Assembly: GCA_958295945.1 (NCBI GenBank)
Contig: OY282386.1
Span: 2,170,001 to 2,234,000, forward strand
Reading direction: 5' to 3'
Length of the DNA: 64,000 bases
Source of the DNA: Candidatus Poribacteria bacterium
GTDB lineage: Bacteria; Poribacteria; WGA-4E; WGA-3G
Each line of letters begins with the position of its first letter. Position 1 is the first letter of the stretch. The position numbers and the translations under genes are program-made. Below are positions 1 through 9,521 of the stretch, piece by piece. The notes beneath the pieces were generated by a model. It did not search any database, was not told where the DNA came from, and saw only the letters and a list, made by a program, of their open reading frames with translations.

Positions 1-682
1 GTTGCTTTGCAATTTTCTTGTGAGTATTACTATCACCGTGTGTGGATTCAAAACTTTCTGCTAATCGTGAGGAATCTTCTGATACGTTTGCTTTTCCTAA
101 ATATTCTCCATTAGATGTGTAGATAGATGTGCCTTCACCTTTTACAGCAACAAAGAGTGAGCCGCTATCAGAATCAGGATCGTCCAAACAATGAGGAAGA
201 TTGGGACAACCTAATACACCCAGTTGAACTTCTCCATGATTTATCCAAGCTAATGCGATTGCATACTGATCTTGCCGCAAAAAACCTTTCGTTCCGTCAA
301 TCGGATCAAGGGTCCAGAAACTGTCAACATTGTCACCATCCCCCACATCAATCCAATCGCAAACTGCATCAGACGAGATTATGTTCTTTTTCTGTGTATC
401 TTCTGAAGCAAAACGATTAACATATTCTGTCACACGTTTAAGAAGTTCTGCATTCTGTTTGAGAGAATGCGAAGTTTCTTCTGCAACAATGATGTCATTA
501 GGAAAGGTGTCGCTAATTGCATTACATATTAGTGCTTGTGAACCGAAGTCAGCGACTGTCACAGGACTTCTGTCGCGCTTTTGAATAGCATCGGACGATA
601 CCATTTCAGATTGCACTTGCTTACATAGTTCACTTGCTATTTTTACTGCATCAATGGCAATTTCAGTTTTTCGCTTATGCAT
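1..682 (-). CDS. 3'(2'),5'-bisphosphate nucleotidase / inositol monophosphatase family protein, 3' end outside window
   Basis: The frame opens with ATG at 682-680 (MHKRKTEIAIDAV) and runs open to the left edge, so about 227 N-terminal residues are visible and the C-terminus is missing. Residues VTVADFGSQALI, VAEETS and WTLDPIDGTKGF form the metal-binding signature of the inositol-monophosphatase/Hal2/CysQ superfamily, whose members remove phosphate from PAP/PAPS or inositol phosphates with Mg2+. The segment between the EE motif and DPIDGT is long, as in Hal2-type rather than CysQ-type enzymes. A role in clearing PAP from sulfate assimilation is family knowledge, not shown here. The downstream GH36 gene lies on the same strand 27 bp upstream of its start. 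Confidence 0.85.
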   Translation of the reverse strand, partial: MHKRKTEIAIDAVKIASELCKQVQSEMVSSDAIQKRDRSPVTVADFGSQALICNAISDTFPNDIIVAEETSHSLKQNAELLKRVTEYVNRFASEDTQKKNIISSDAVCDWIDVGDGDNVDSFWTLDPIDGTKGFLRQDQYAIALAWINHGEVQLGVLGCPNLPHCLDDPDSDSGSLFVAVKGEGTSIYTSNGEYLGKANVSEDSSRLAESFESTHGDSNTHKKIAKQ

Positions 683-709
683 GTGTGTATTGTTGTAATT
701 GCCAAATTA

Positions 710-3319
710 TTATTTGGAACCACCTTCTGTCTTCATAAATTGAATGCTTGCGTGCATCAATGAGTCAGTAGCACCAAACGTCAACTGGTATATCGGTTTA
801 TCCCAAATATACTTATAATCACTCCCATACGCTGATATACTTGTTGGAATATAGTTTTCTGGAACATGTATAAATACCGAACCTTCAACTTGACAAGGCG
901 GCTGACAGATAATAAGGTAACTTTGACTATGCTCATCCCATCCAGCAGATATAATCTCTACACTTCCTTGTGTATAATGCATATCCGTTGAGAGTATCTG
1001 TGGTGTTTCTTGTTGTTCTCTCAAGCACAATAATTTTGCGGAACGTGGTCCCATATTCAAGAGGGTTACGTGTTTAGAAACAATCCCTAAATAATGACGC
1101 ATCCAAAAATCGTGAACAAGATAATCTTTCGCAGGATCAAGTCCTAAGTCATCTAAATTTAATTGTAAATCCTCTTGCTGATCTTTCCAATTAAAGATAC
1201 CGATGAGATCCCATGATTCTCTCTCTGTTTCAATTGGTAAGTGCCATATACGCGGAAGAATTTCATCAAAAACATCTACTGTTTTGGCTGCTTGTCCAAT
1301 TAGTGGGAATATCTTTGTAACTAATTTAGCACGTTGTTCAGAAATCTGATTAGGAGTGTTTGCACATTGCACCGATGCCCCACTCAAGGCAGCTGCAGTC
1401 AATTCAACAATTGCTTCATTTACCGGACGTGGTTCGTCAACGGCTAATTCTCCATACACATGATTCCAAAAGACACCATTTTCGTTTAAATAGCCTGCAT
1501 ATCGACAAAGTCGATGTTTCATCCCTTTTTGTTGATGCCAATTATCACTGTGATCCACGGATTTCAGTCGTAGTTGCGGGTAATTCAATTGAAAACTGCC
1601 AACACTAACGCCATCAATTACGTTATAGCCTGCAAGGACTGCCTTGTTTTTTGTTGACTCTATGGAATCCGTCAGAATTTCTAAAGCACACCTATATAGC
1701 TCTGTTGATGTGAGTGATTTTTCATACCATGTAACATTTGAAGCAACAGTCATCATACCACTTGTATAACTGGATAAATCCACCTTTACAATATCATAAC
1801 CCCATTCATTTACTATCTTCTTAATGACTCTTTGAACATGCTTTCTTGTTTTTGGATTTGAAACATCTAAGATGGATAGGGCATTCTCTCTTCCCGGTAA
1901 ATGAACTTCAACAGGTTCACCTGCTGCTACATGCGCTGGTATTTCTTTATCTGATTCAGATGATACTGAAGATTTGTACCTTAAACAAGCGTCTGGGTTA
2001 CGCTTTAAAAAATCTGAATTTCGTTCAATAGCAAATGGATCAATACGTATGCCTGCCTTAAATCCATTCTTGTGAATTATATCAACTACAGATACCATGC
2101 CATCTGGAAAACTATCTCGGTTCAGAGATAAGGTGCCTGGATGCGGTTGCCAGCCAGATTCAAGATGAATGTAATCAATTCCACCAATAAGAGAGCGATT
2201 AAATAATGGACTTTGAGAAATCAATTCTACCTCTTTCTTGATAACTTTTGAACTCATTTTTCCTTGCATGTTATCATCCGAAAAACTCCATCCAATATCT
2301 GTTTTGTTAGCTATAACAAAAGGTGATTCATTGCTTATTTCAGTGTCTTGTTTTGTGGGTGTAATTCCTACTGCAGTGTGACGTTCGGTATAGCGATTGT
2401 AGGATGACTTGGCATCATCTGAAAAATCTATATATCCGATTTCTGATGATACTACTTTACCTGATGTACACTCTATATTTTCACAATCGTTATAGAGTGA
2501 CCATGACGTCAACCCTTGTTGAGATTTCCGTTTTGATACTTCATACCCTATCTGCATACGAGGCCACCACTTATTGTTCGTGATAAACCCAAATATGAGT
2601 GACTTTTTACTAACTGTATCGTAGAGGATGCCATCTTGGCAAGGATGTACCGTGTTATCACGATTAAAGTGAAAGCCATCGTAGATTTTATGGCGTGCTG
2701 TCGCACTGGGAGAAATCGGGGGAGTCCTTAAGAATAAATGGTATTGAGATGGATTACTATCTAATTGAACGCCACCATGTTGTGCTGATATATCAATCAG
2801 TGTGATATTTGCTAAACACAGTGGGTTATTGTTTCGGTTCTCAACCTCAACTTTTAATAGAACATAGGGTTGTTCAACATAGCAAGTTAGATACGTATGG
2901 ACACGTATATCAGTTTCATTGGATATTTCATCTAAATCAGTTGAAGGCGGGTCAGTAGAATCCGAATTGGAAGTGATTTCTATTTCGTCAGACTTCTGGT
3001 TGGAGGAATTGGATTTGGACTTCTTAGGTGATTCTTGTTGTGATGTGTTTTCATAGATAAAATGAAGTGTTTGATAAGTACCATACACATCAGTTTCCAC
3101 TGGCTCTGTTCGGAATTCGCGAAACCCAGGGCTCACTGTTTTCAATGTGGATCCATCTGCAAAACTTATGTGAGTGAACCCATTTTTGATTATTGACTTA
3201 CCATTATTATCACTATAATTCCATGTTCCTTTTGCTAGGTTATATTCAATTTGGTATTTTTGATGGTTAATTAAGACGACTTTTCCTTGTCGAGAGATAG
3301 ACAGGTCCTCAAGTTTCAT
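710..3319 (-). CDS. GH36-like alpha-galactosidase family protein
   Basis: 869 aa, with start ATG preceded by AAGGAAAA. The N-terminal half (to about residue 350) looks like the beta-rich supersandwich domain of GH36/melibiase enzymes, interrupted near residues 95-130 by a Ser/Asp-rich low-complexity insert. The TIM-barrel part begins near residue 380 (IDYIHLESGWQ, then FPDGMVSVVDIIHKNGFKAGI). It carries YDIVKVDLSSY near residue 508, where the family has its nucleophile aspartate, followed by a C-terminal beta domain. No signal peptide is seen, so it is probably cytoplasmic. It would hydrolyse alpha-galactosides or a related glycoside; the substrate cannot be read from sequence. GH31-like or raffinose-synthase-like activity remains possible. 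Confidence 0.7.
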   Translation of the reverse strand: MKLEDLSISRQGKVVLINHQKYQIEYNLAKGTWNYSDNNGKSIIKNGFTHISFADGSTLKTVSPGFREFRTEPVETDVYGTYQTLHFIYENTSQQESPKKSKSNSSNQKSDEIEITSNSDSTDPPSTDLDEISNETDIRVHTYLTCYVEQPYVLLKVEVENRNNNPLCLANITLIDISAQHGGVQLDSNPSQYHLFLRTPPISPSATARHKIYDGFHFNRDNTVHPCQDGILYDTVSKKSLIFGFITNNKWWPRMQIGYEVSKRKSQQGLTSWSLYNDCENIECTSGKVVSSEIGYIDFSDDAKSSYNRYTERHTAVGITPTKQDTEISNESPFVIANKTDIGWSFSDDNMQGKMSSKVIKKEVELISQSPLFNRSLIGGIDYIHLESGWQPHPGTLSLNRDSFPDGMVSVVDIIHKNGFKAGIRIDPFAIERNSDFLKRNPDACLRYKSSVSSESDKEIPAHVAAGEPVEVHLPGRENALSILDVSNPKTRKHVQRVIKKIVNEWGYDIVKVDLSSYTSGMMTVASNVTWYEKSLTSTELYRCALEILTDSIESTKNKAVLAGYNVIDGVSVGSFQLNYPQLRLKSVDHSDNWHQQKGMKHRLCRYAGYLNENGVFWNHVYGELAVDEPRPVNEAIVELTAAALSGASVQCANTPNQISEQRAKLVTKIFPLIGQAAKTVDVFDEILPRIWHLPIETERESWDLIGIFNWKDQQEDLQLNLDDLGLDPAKDYLVHDFWMRHYLGIVSKHVTLLNMGPRSAKLLCLREQQETPQILSTDMHYTQGSVEIISAGWDEHSQSYLIICQPPCQVEGSVFIHVPENYIPTSISAYGSDYKYIWDKPIYQLTFGATDSLMHASIQFMKTEGGSK

Positions 3320-3379
3320 GCACGTTTTCCTTTATCAAACAATTAATCACGACTTTGATATTTCACTAAGTAGAATACA

Positions 3380-3946
3380 TCATTTCTGTTCATATCTGTA
3401 GAAACTTAAACATGTATCTCCATACTGCTTAATTCTATAACAGCGTAGTCCATTATAGACAGATGGTAGTTCTCTATGTTTACGATGTTCTACGAGAAGT
3501 ATTCCGGTAGTCTCAAGAACACTTGTGTCAGAAATGTAGGAGAGGCACTGATTGTATAAATCAGAATCGTATGGAGGATCTAAGTATATAAGTTCAAATG
3601 ACTTGGATTGTTGATGAAACAGATTAATTCCTTGTATTGCATCTTCGCGAATCAACTGTACCTCAGGTTGGTTGATATCTAATCCTATAACATTTAGGTT
3701 CTGTTCAATCAAACGAATACATTTCAAGTTTTTATCCAAAAAGGCAACCTGCTTAGCTCCACGACTAAGTGCCTCAATTCCAATGTTACCAGTACCTGCA
3801 CACAGATCCAAAAATTTTGCTTCAACTACACGATCTTGAATTATACTGAAGACAGACTCTTTGACCCTATCACTTGTGGGTCGTACTTCAGTGCCTTTAT
3901 GAGCAGTAAGATGTCTTCCTTTATGTTTCCCCGCAATAACACGCAT
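3380..3946 (-). CDS. rsmD: 16S rRNA (guanine(966)-N(2))-methyltransferase RsmD
   Basis: 188 aa, the normal length for RsmD, which methylates N2 of G966 in 16S rRNA during 30S assembly. The family landmarks are all present: MRVIAGKHKGR at the N-terminus, RPTSDRVKESVFSI around residues 22-36, the SAM-binding loop FLDLCAGTGNIGIEALSRGA near residue 46, and the catalytic LDPPYD near residue 121. The gene stops 60 bp before the GH36 start on the same strand, so the two may share a transcript, although their functions are unrelated. Confidence 0.95.
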   Translation of the reverse strand: MRVIAGKHKGRHLTAHKGTEVRPTSDRVKESVFSIIQDRVVEAKFLDLCAGTGNIGIEALSRGAKQVAFLDKNLKCIRLIEQNLNVIGLDINQPEVQLIREDAIQGINLFHQQSKSFELIYLDPPYDSDLYNQCLSYISDTSVLETTGILLVEHRKHRELPSVYNGLRCYRIKQYGDTCLSFYRYEQK

Positions 3947-4043
3947 TTATTTCACCATTGCAAGGAAAACAAATAATAACGGCATAAGTAGAGTCATTGT
4001 GCAATGTCAAATGAATTACATAAATATATATGCAGTCAGAAGA

Positions 4044-5351
4044 CTATACGAACAATTCCTCAACCACGCTGCCATCATTGACTACCCTGATTGGACGTCC
4101 AGAGCGAGACATATTCTCTTCCTGATAATCAATACCAAGTGAAAAGCATAGAGAAGCGAACAAGTCAGGGACACCAACAGGTGCTGAGACAACCTTGCTA
4201 CCATCACCATTCGTGCTGCCAACAACCTGTCCACCACGAACACCACCACCTGCAATGACAGCAGACCATCCATTCGGATGATGATCGCGTCCATCATTCA
4301 TATTTATTTTCGGTGTACGACCAAATTCTCCAAGCCAAAGAACGATAGTTTCATCAAGAAGATCACGTTCACTTAGATCTTTGATCAGCATAGCATAAGC
4401 AGGATCAACAACGTCCAGCAGTTCTTTGGTTCTTTCAAAGTTGTTTTCATGCGTATCCCAACCGTCAAGAGTGATTTCTACAAATTTTACACCAGATTCA
4501 ACGAGGCGTCGTGCCATCAAACAACCTTGTCCAAACCGATTCATTCCATAAGCTTGACGCACTTCATCGGGTTCGTCATCAAGTTCAAATGCCTTGATTT
4601 TGGGTGAGTTAATTAACTCATCTGCTTTTTTGTAGATGGCTTCGTGTGTCTCTGTACTAACACCAGATCGTTTGGAGATAAAATCTTTCTCCAGATTCTT
4701 TAGCATATTGAGACGTTCACGGAAACGGTGGGTATCCATCTGTTTTGGATACTTAATATCTTCAACTTCTTCAATCGGGTTATTTACTACAAAAGGATCG
4801 TGTGCAGCACCAAGAAATCCGCCAGAATAGGTCGGGGAACTGATATTTACACAAGCTGGGAGTTTAGACTCGTCATCATCAAGATAGTAGGAAGTTAATG
4901 ACCCTAATGTAGGATGACGTACTGCTCCACCAGGTGCATAACCGGTATGTAATAGATACCGAGCGCGCTCATGATTACCTTCGCGTGATACCATTGACCG
5001 AATAATGGAAAGGTGATGTGCCTGTTGTGCTACATTCGGCAAATGTTGAGATATTTCAATCCCTTTAACACTCGTCGGAATTGGCAAGAATGGACCACTA
5101 TTTTTCTCAGATGGGTCTTTTGGATCAAATGTATCTAACTGACTCGGACCACCACTCATAAACATTACAATACATTGTTTGGCACGAGGTATGACATTCT
5201 CTAACTGGGCATTTCCAGTTGTCCCAAAGTGCTGCATCGCAACAAGACCGAGAAAACTACTGACTCCATATTTGAAAAAACTACGACGTGAAATTTCATT
5301 ATGCCATATTTCAGGTGTATCATACTCAGGGACCCATATTCCTGTTCTCAT
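4044..5351 (-). CDS. DUF1501 domain-containing protein with Tat-type signal
   Basis: 435 aa. The N-terminus has a twin-arginine motif (SRRSFFKYG, residues 22-30) followed by a short hydrophobic stretch, so export through Tat is likely. The rest matches DUF1501, an alkaline-phosphatase-fold family: FMSGGPSQLDTFDPK near residue 64, DGWDTHENNF near residue 297 and WLGEFGRTPKIN near residue 340. Such proteins are abundant in Planctomycetes, Verrucomicrobia and Poribacteria, where they are often next to DUF1549/1553 cytochrome-type proteins. No such partner is next to this one. The substrate is unknown; a sulfatase-like or phosphatase-like hydrolase role is family inference only. Confidence 0.9.
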   Translation of the reverse strand: MRTGIWVPEYDTPEIWHNEISRRSFFKYGVSSFLGLVAMQHFGTTGNAQLENVIPRAKQCIVMFMSGGPSQLDTFDPKDPSEKNSGPFLPIPTSVKGIEISQHLPNVAQQAHHLSIIRSMVSREGNHERARYLLHTGYAPGGAVRHPTLGSLTSYYLDDDESKLPACVNISSPTYSGGFLGAAHDPFVVNNPIEEVEDIKYPKQMDTHRFRERLNMLKNLEKDFISKRSGVSTETHEAIYKKADELINSPKIKAFELDDEPDEVRQAYGMNRFGQGCLMARRLVESGVKFVEITLDGWDTHENNFERTKELLDVVDPAYAMLIKDLSERDLLDETIVLWLGEFGRTPKINMNDGRDHHPNGWSAVIAGGGVRGGQVVGSTNGDGSKVVSAPVGVPDLFASLCFSLGIDYQEENMSRSGRPIRVVNDGSVVEELFV

Positions 5352-5582
5352 TAATCTTTACAGCATAACTTAGGTAAGAAACATCACCTAACGTATGCAT
5401 CTCCTTGATTTTATTACCCGCGATAAACGCCACCTGTAATTCACATCTGCGGGAAAGATGTCAAATTTGACGCAGATAACCACACTGAATTTAAAATTAT
5501 GTTTACATACAAACAATTCTATTGGTAAAGATTAGATATATAATAACATAATAATTATACGTAATCAAGTAAAAAGTTAGAT

Positions 5583-5642
5583 GGGTGTGTAAAGTTTTTG
5601 TCAGAATTTCTCAGTAACCATTGCAGTGCGGGGTCTCAGTGC
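5583..5642 (+). repeat. Terminal fragment of the GGGTGTGTAAAG repeat family
   Basis: It starts with GGGTGTGTAAAGTTTTTGTC and continues after a short spacer with a GTGCGGGGTCTC block. The same two-part arrangement occurs at 13411-13480 and, in reverse orientation, at 26042-26163. No matching opposite end was found nearby, so this looks like a solo or decayed copy. Confidence 0.7.
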
Positions 5643-5910
5643 TCCTACATATTTTCGGTATCAATAATGGTGGGACACGGAGAACCCATCCTACAAGAAG
5701 ACAAATCAGACAGTCGTGTCTGTACAAATCCTACAATGTAAGAGGCGTAATGATTTGCGCGACTTTGGGGTTGCATTCTAAACACGTGTGAATTAGACAA
5801 TATATAAGTGATTGTCAAATGTAATTGTAATAAAGAGTAATAGTTACTTGTGAATCCATAAATGGAAAGAACTTCTATAATTTCCTTGTCCAATAATTTT
5901 AAAATCATTC

Positions 5911-5939
5911 TTGCTAATTATGCCCTGCCATGCTAATAT
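5911..5939 (+). promoter_or_regulatory. Sigma70-type promoter for the isomerase operon
   Basis: TTGCTA (5911-5916), a 17-bp spacer and TAATAT (5934-5939) lie 30 bp before the ATG at 5969. Transcription would begin around 5946, just before the AAAGGAG ribosome binding site. Start from this position excludes the upstream ATG at 5930, which lies inside the promoter. Confidence 0.65.
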
Positions 5940-5968
5940 ACAGAAAACGTATCAAAGGAGACATATAT

Positions 5969-6838
5969 ATGTTCAAAATTGGTGTTATAGGTGATGAGGT
6001 ATCTCAGGACTTCGCTACCGTAGTTAGTTTTGTCAAAGAACATAGTTTAGACTCAATTGAGATTCGCTCGGTATGGGATAAATTGCCGCATCAACTCACA
6101 GATAAAGACATAGACGACTTGAAACGTCTACTTGATGGCACAGATATAGAAATCATCGGTGTCGCATCTCCATTCTTCAAATGTGATATGGACAACCATG
6201 AAGAACGTAAGGAACATCTTGACATTTTAAAAGGATGTATTCGCACAGCAAAAGCATTTGACACAAATCTTATACGCACTTTCGTCTTTTGGGATACCGG
6301 TAAGACGAAGGAATGTTGGGATGAAATTATCTCTGCCTATGATGAACCGCGTAGAATAATTGATGGTGAGGGTATTATATTAGGTATGGAAAACGAATCC
6401 ACTACCTCGCTTAGTACTGCCAAACTTACAGCACGTTTCATTGAAGAAATCGATTCACCAAACGTACGTGGAATCTGGGACCCAGCGAATGAAGCTCACG
6501 CTAAGGACGGTATAACACCATATCCAGATGCCTATAATCAGATGAAACCCACTATGATACATGCACATTTAAAAGATGCAGCGCCAAATCCTGATACTGG
6601 TGAAATGGAATCTGTTCCTGTTGGAGATGGAATCATAGATTGGCAGGGACAACTCCAAGCGTTTGTTGACGATGGATATGAAGGACATCTTTGTCTTGAA
6701 ACACATTGGAGACCGACACTTAAAATTGATGATGACCTGCTCAATAGACCTGGCGGAAAAGCCTTCTCTGAAGCAGGTGAGGAAGCCTCCCGTATTTGCA
6801 CTGAAAACCTGAAGGGCATGATCAATAAGCTAAAATAG
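5969..6838 (+). CDS. Sugar phosphate isomerase/epimerase (TIM-barrel, AP endonuclease 2 family)
   Basis: 289 aa. The frame is open from 5930, but AAAGGAG seven bases before the ATG at 5969, and the promoter overlapping the earlier ATG, make MFKIGVIGDEVSQ the real N-terminus. The protein follows the xylose-isomerase-like TIM-barrel pattern: IEIRSVW, LGMENESTTS, RGIWDPANEAH, HAHLKDA and HLCLETHW supply the Glu/Asp/His residues that normally bind a divalent metal. Members interconvert keto sugars or inositol-derived compounds. It heads a plus-strand run including an enolase-superfamily dehydratase, an SDR and a sugar permease, which fits carbohydrate catabolism. The exact substrate is unknown. 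Confidence 0.85.
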   Translation: MFKIGVIGDEVSQDFATVVSFVKEHSLDSIEIRSVWDKLPHQLTDKDIDDLKRLLDGTDIEIIGVASPFFKCDMDNHEERKEHLDILKGCIRTAKAFDTNLIRTFVFWDTGKTKECWDEIISAYDEPRRIIDGEGIILGMENESTTSLSTAKLTARFIEEIDSPNVRGIWDPANEAHAKDGITPYPDAYNQMKPTMIHAHLKDAAPNPDTGEMESVPVGDGIIDWQGQLQAFVDDGYEGHLCLETHWRPTLKIDDDLLNRPGGKAFSEAGEEASRICTENLKGMINKLK

Positions 6839-6954
6839 CCATTTCAAAACCGTAGTATTGCATGTCGGTTGAAACAAACAACATCTGATGTGCAATACTG
6901 AAATTTGTCTACACTCAAGAAACTCAAAATAGAAACACAACTTAGGACTAAACA

Positions 6955-7659
6955 ATGAATACAAAACATAAAACAAAACCAATCAAATATGTTCCAACAG
7001 ATGATGCTGAAATATATTATCCAGAAACTGATGGAAAGCCTTTAGCTGAAACCGATTTACACAGAATAATCATTATTGATACATATCATAAACTGAAATC
7101 ACATTATGAAGATTACGATGATGTATATGTTTCTGGTAACCTTCTCATCTATGACATTAAAGGCAATCCACGTCGTTCTATTTCTCCCGATGTAATGGTT
7201 GTATTCGGTATTGAGAAGAAGATGAGACGCACATACAATACTTGGGAAGAAGGAAAAGCACCAGACTTCGTTATGGAATTCGCCAGCAAAAGCACATATA
7301 AACAAGATCTTGGTCGGAAGAAAACCAGATATGCCTCTATCGGTGTTCGTGAATATTTCCTATACGATCCTGAATGGAGTTACTTAAATGAATCGCTGAT
7401 GGGGTTTCGGTTAAATGAAAATGGTATGTATGATGCCATTGAATATCTCCCACACGGCGGAATACATTCTGAGGTATTAGGTATTGATTTCAAAATACAA
7501 GAAGATGGAATCGGTCTATTGGACACGACTTCAGGTGAATGGATACAAACACCTGAAGAAAAAGCAATTACTGCAAGAAAAAAAGCTGAAGAAGAAGTCG
7601 TACGTTTACGAACTGAATTAGAAAAACTAAAGGCTACTCAAGAAAAAAATGAAAATTAA
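6955..7659 (+). CDS. Uma2 family restriction endonuclease-like protein with C-terminal coiled coil
   Basis: 234 aa. The central part fits the Uma2 (DUF820) PD-(D/E)XK nuclease fold: SPDVMVVFG near residue 78, then FVMEFASKSTYKQDLGRK near residue 105 and REYFLYDP. The last 35 residues are Glu/Lys/Arg-rich with heptad spacing (ITARKKAEEEVVRLRTEL), a predicted coiled coil often seen in this family. Uma2 genes are greatly expanded in cyanobacteria and Poribacteria and their biological role is unclear. Its final 11 bases overlap the next gene, so the two are probably translationally coupled. Confidence 0.85.
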   Translation: MNTKHKTKPIKYVPTDDAEIYYPETDGKPLAETDLHRIIIIDTYHKLKSHYEDYDDVYVSGNLLIYDIKGNPRRSISPDVMVVFGIEKKMRRTYNTWEEGKAPDFVMEFASKSTYKQDLGRKKTRYASIGVREYFLYDPEWSYLNESLMGFRLNENGMYDAIEYLPHGGIHSEVLGIDFKIQEDGIGLLDTTSGEWIQTPEEKAITARKKAEEEVVRLRTELEKLKATQEKNEN

Positions 7660-8734
7660 ATCTGTTCGCACATCACTATACGACATTCCTCCGCAAGTTC
7701 AACGCACCGATGCCATACAAGCTTTTGTCTCTATGGAATTCCCATTCATTGAGATTGAAGATGCTGACGGTGTCATCGGCACAGGCTTTTCATACACAAT
7801 CGGCAAAGGTGGAGAAGCAATAAAACAGATTATAGACGCATACCTCAGACCGATCCTTCTTGAAGAAGATGCCTCAAATATTGACCGGATTTGGAATCGA
7901 ATGTGGATGGAAACCCATTGGGTTGGTAGAGGTGGAATAGTCGGCTTAGGAATGGCAGCTGTTGATATAGCACTCTGGGACCTAATGGCGAAACGTGCAC
8001 AATTACCACTTTATCAACTCCTCGGTGGGGCACGTGCATCTGTTCCTGTTTACAATACTGATGGAGGTTGGCTACATCTTACTGAAGATGAACTTGTCAA
8101 ACAATCTGTTGATTATGTAAAACAAGGATATAAAGGTATCAAAATCAAAGTCGGTCGTGACAGTTTGTACGAAGACATTAGTCGAATTTTTGCAGTCAGA
8201 AAAGCAATCGGACAGGAACCTTATCTCATGATCGATGCTAACATGAAGTGGAATGCACGCGAAGCAATACAACTGGCTTGTCGTGTTGAAGAAGCAGACA
8301 TATTCTGGTTTGAGGAACCGATTGAAGCAGACGATGTTGAAAGCCATGTTGAATTACGAGAGAAAACCACTATCCCAATCGCCATCGGTGAGACAATATA
8401 CAACAAATACGTCTTCAAGGAATACATATCTCAAGGTGCAGCAGATATCTTACAACCCGATGCAGTCCGTGTAGGTGGCATATCAGAATGGATGAAAGTT
8501 GCACATACTGCCGAATGTTTCGGTCTCTCTGTTTCTCCGCACTTTCTTATGGACCTGCACGTACATCTGTCTGCTGCTGTTCCTCATTCCCTGTTTGTGG
8601 AGTACATTCCATCACTTGACCCAGTACTAAGTGACACATTAACGTTGAATGATGGACACTTTTCACCCCCAGACAGGCCAGGGCACGGTATTCTATTTGA
8701 CAAGCAGAAACTATCTCAGTATCAAGTTTCTTAA
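7649..8734 (+). CDS. Mandelate racemase / muconate lactonizing enzyme family protein (enolase superfamily)
   Basis: 361 aa, the usual length. The N-terminal capping domain is followed by a TIM barrel with the superfamily residues in order: KIKVGR (KxK general base) near residue 164, metal ligands in DANMKW, FEEPI and IGETIYN, and an SPHF motif carrying a His near residue 297. These enzymes abstract the proton alpha to a carboxylate, and sugar-acid dehydratases are the commonest activity. The ATG lies inside the end of the Uma2 gene. The neighbouring isomerase, SDR and sugar permease support a sugar-acid catabolic role, but the substrate cannot be assigned. Confidence 0.88.
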   Translation: MKIKSVRTSLYDIPPQVQRTDAIQAFVSMEFPFIEIEDADGVIGTGFSYTIGKGGEAIKQIIDAYLRPILLEEDASNIDRIWNRMWMETHWVGRGGIVGLGMAAVDIALWDLMAKRAQLPLYQLLGGARASVPVYNTDGGWLHLTEDELVKQSVDYVKQGYKGIKIKVGRDSLYEDISRIFAVRKAIGQEPYLMIDANMKWNAREAIQLACRVEEADIFWFEEPIEADDVESHVELREKTTIPIAIGETIYNKYVFKEYISQGAADILQPDAVRVGGISEWMKVAHTAECFGLSVSPHFLMDLHVHLSAAVPHSLFVEYIPSLDPVLSDTLTLNDGHFSPPDRPGHGILFDKQKLSQYQVS

Positions 8735-8809
8735 ACTTGGTATATAAGGAATACATCTGATGTTATAAAATCAAAATATAATAGAAACCATCATCATTGA
8801 GGTATAAAT

Positions 8810-9520
8810 TTGAAACTCAAAAACCGTATAGCAATTATCACTGGCGCAGGTCGTGGCATTGGACGATCCACTGCATTAGCATTCGCAAAAGAAGGTGCAG
8901 ATATTGTTCTTGCTGCACGCACAGAATCCGAAATAATTTCAGTAGCATCAGAGATTGAAAATCTCGGAAGACGCGCACTTCCCATCAAAACCGATGTTCA
9001 GAAGAAATCAGATGTAGGAACTTTAATAGGAAAAACAATCGGCAACTTCGGCAAGGTGGATTTCCTTGTGAACAATGCTGGCGTAGCTATACATAATCCT
9101 ATAGAAAAGATACGCGAAGAAGATTGGGACTTGACAATGGCAGTAAACCTAAAAGGTGTATTCCTTTGCACACAAGCAGTTTTCAGTTATATGTGCAAAC
9201 AGAAATACGGTCATATTGTCAACGTTTCATCAGTATCTGGCAAGTATGGACATGTCAACGGTGGGTCTTATTGTGCATCAAAATTCGCTGTCATTGGCTT
9301 CACAGAAACAACTAACAATGAAGGCAGACCGCACGGTGTCAAAGCTTCTGTTGTGTGTCCCGGACCCGTTGATACAAAAATGCGTCGTGATAATCATCCA
9401 GACGATGTCCTTGAAAACCTTACCCAACCAGAAGATGTCGCTGATCTCATTCTATTCCTTGTTTCACAATCACCGCAAGCACACACACTTGAAACAGTCA
9501 TCAGAACACCTTTAATGTAA
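8810..9520 (+). CDS. SDR family NAD(P)-dependent oxidoreductase
   Basis: 236 aa, initiated at TTG (8810) about seven bases after a TTGAGG sequence; no ATG matches the conserved N-terminus MKLKNRIAIITGAGRGIG. The Rossmann motif TGAGRGIG, the NNAG motif near residue 88, a catalytic Ser in VNVSSVSG and the YCASK active site near residue 154 are all present, with PGPVDT after them. It is a classical short-chain dehydrogenase/reductase acting on a hydroxyl or keto group. Sequence does not show the substrate; its position after a putative dehydratase suggests a sugar-acid intermediate. It ends one base before the TatD start. Confidence 0.9.
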   Translation: MKLKNRIAIITGAGRGIGRSTALAFAKEGADIVLAARTESEIISVASEIENLGRRALPIKTDVQKKSDVGTLIGKTIGNFGKVDFLVNNAGVAIHNPIEKIREEDWDLTMAVNLKGVFLCTQAVFSYMCKQKYGHIVNVSSVSGKYGHVNGGSYCASKFAVIGFTETTNNEGRPHGVKASVVCPGPVDTKMRRDNHPDDVLENLTQPEDVADLILFLVSQSPQAHTLETVIRTPLM

Positions 9521-9521
9521 T

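Larger units (their letters stand above)
5352..5968. other. 617-bp intergenic region with hairpin and repeat fragment
   Basis: No convincing gene is present. It holds the divergent upstream regions of the DUF1501 gene and the isomerase operon, a short hairpin at 5445-5477 (ATCTGCG / CGCAGAT, with TCAAATTTGA inside the loop), and the end of a dispersed repeat at 5583-5642. An 87-codon frame at 5645-5908 on the minus strand starts inside that repeat and resembles no family known to me. Confidence 0.6.

Noticed and set aside
5645-5908. 87-codon frame on the minus strand
   Set aside because: Its C-terminal codons lie in a dispersed repeat, it overlaps no ribosome site and resembles no family.
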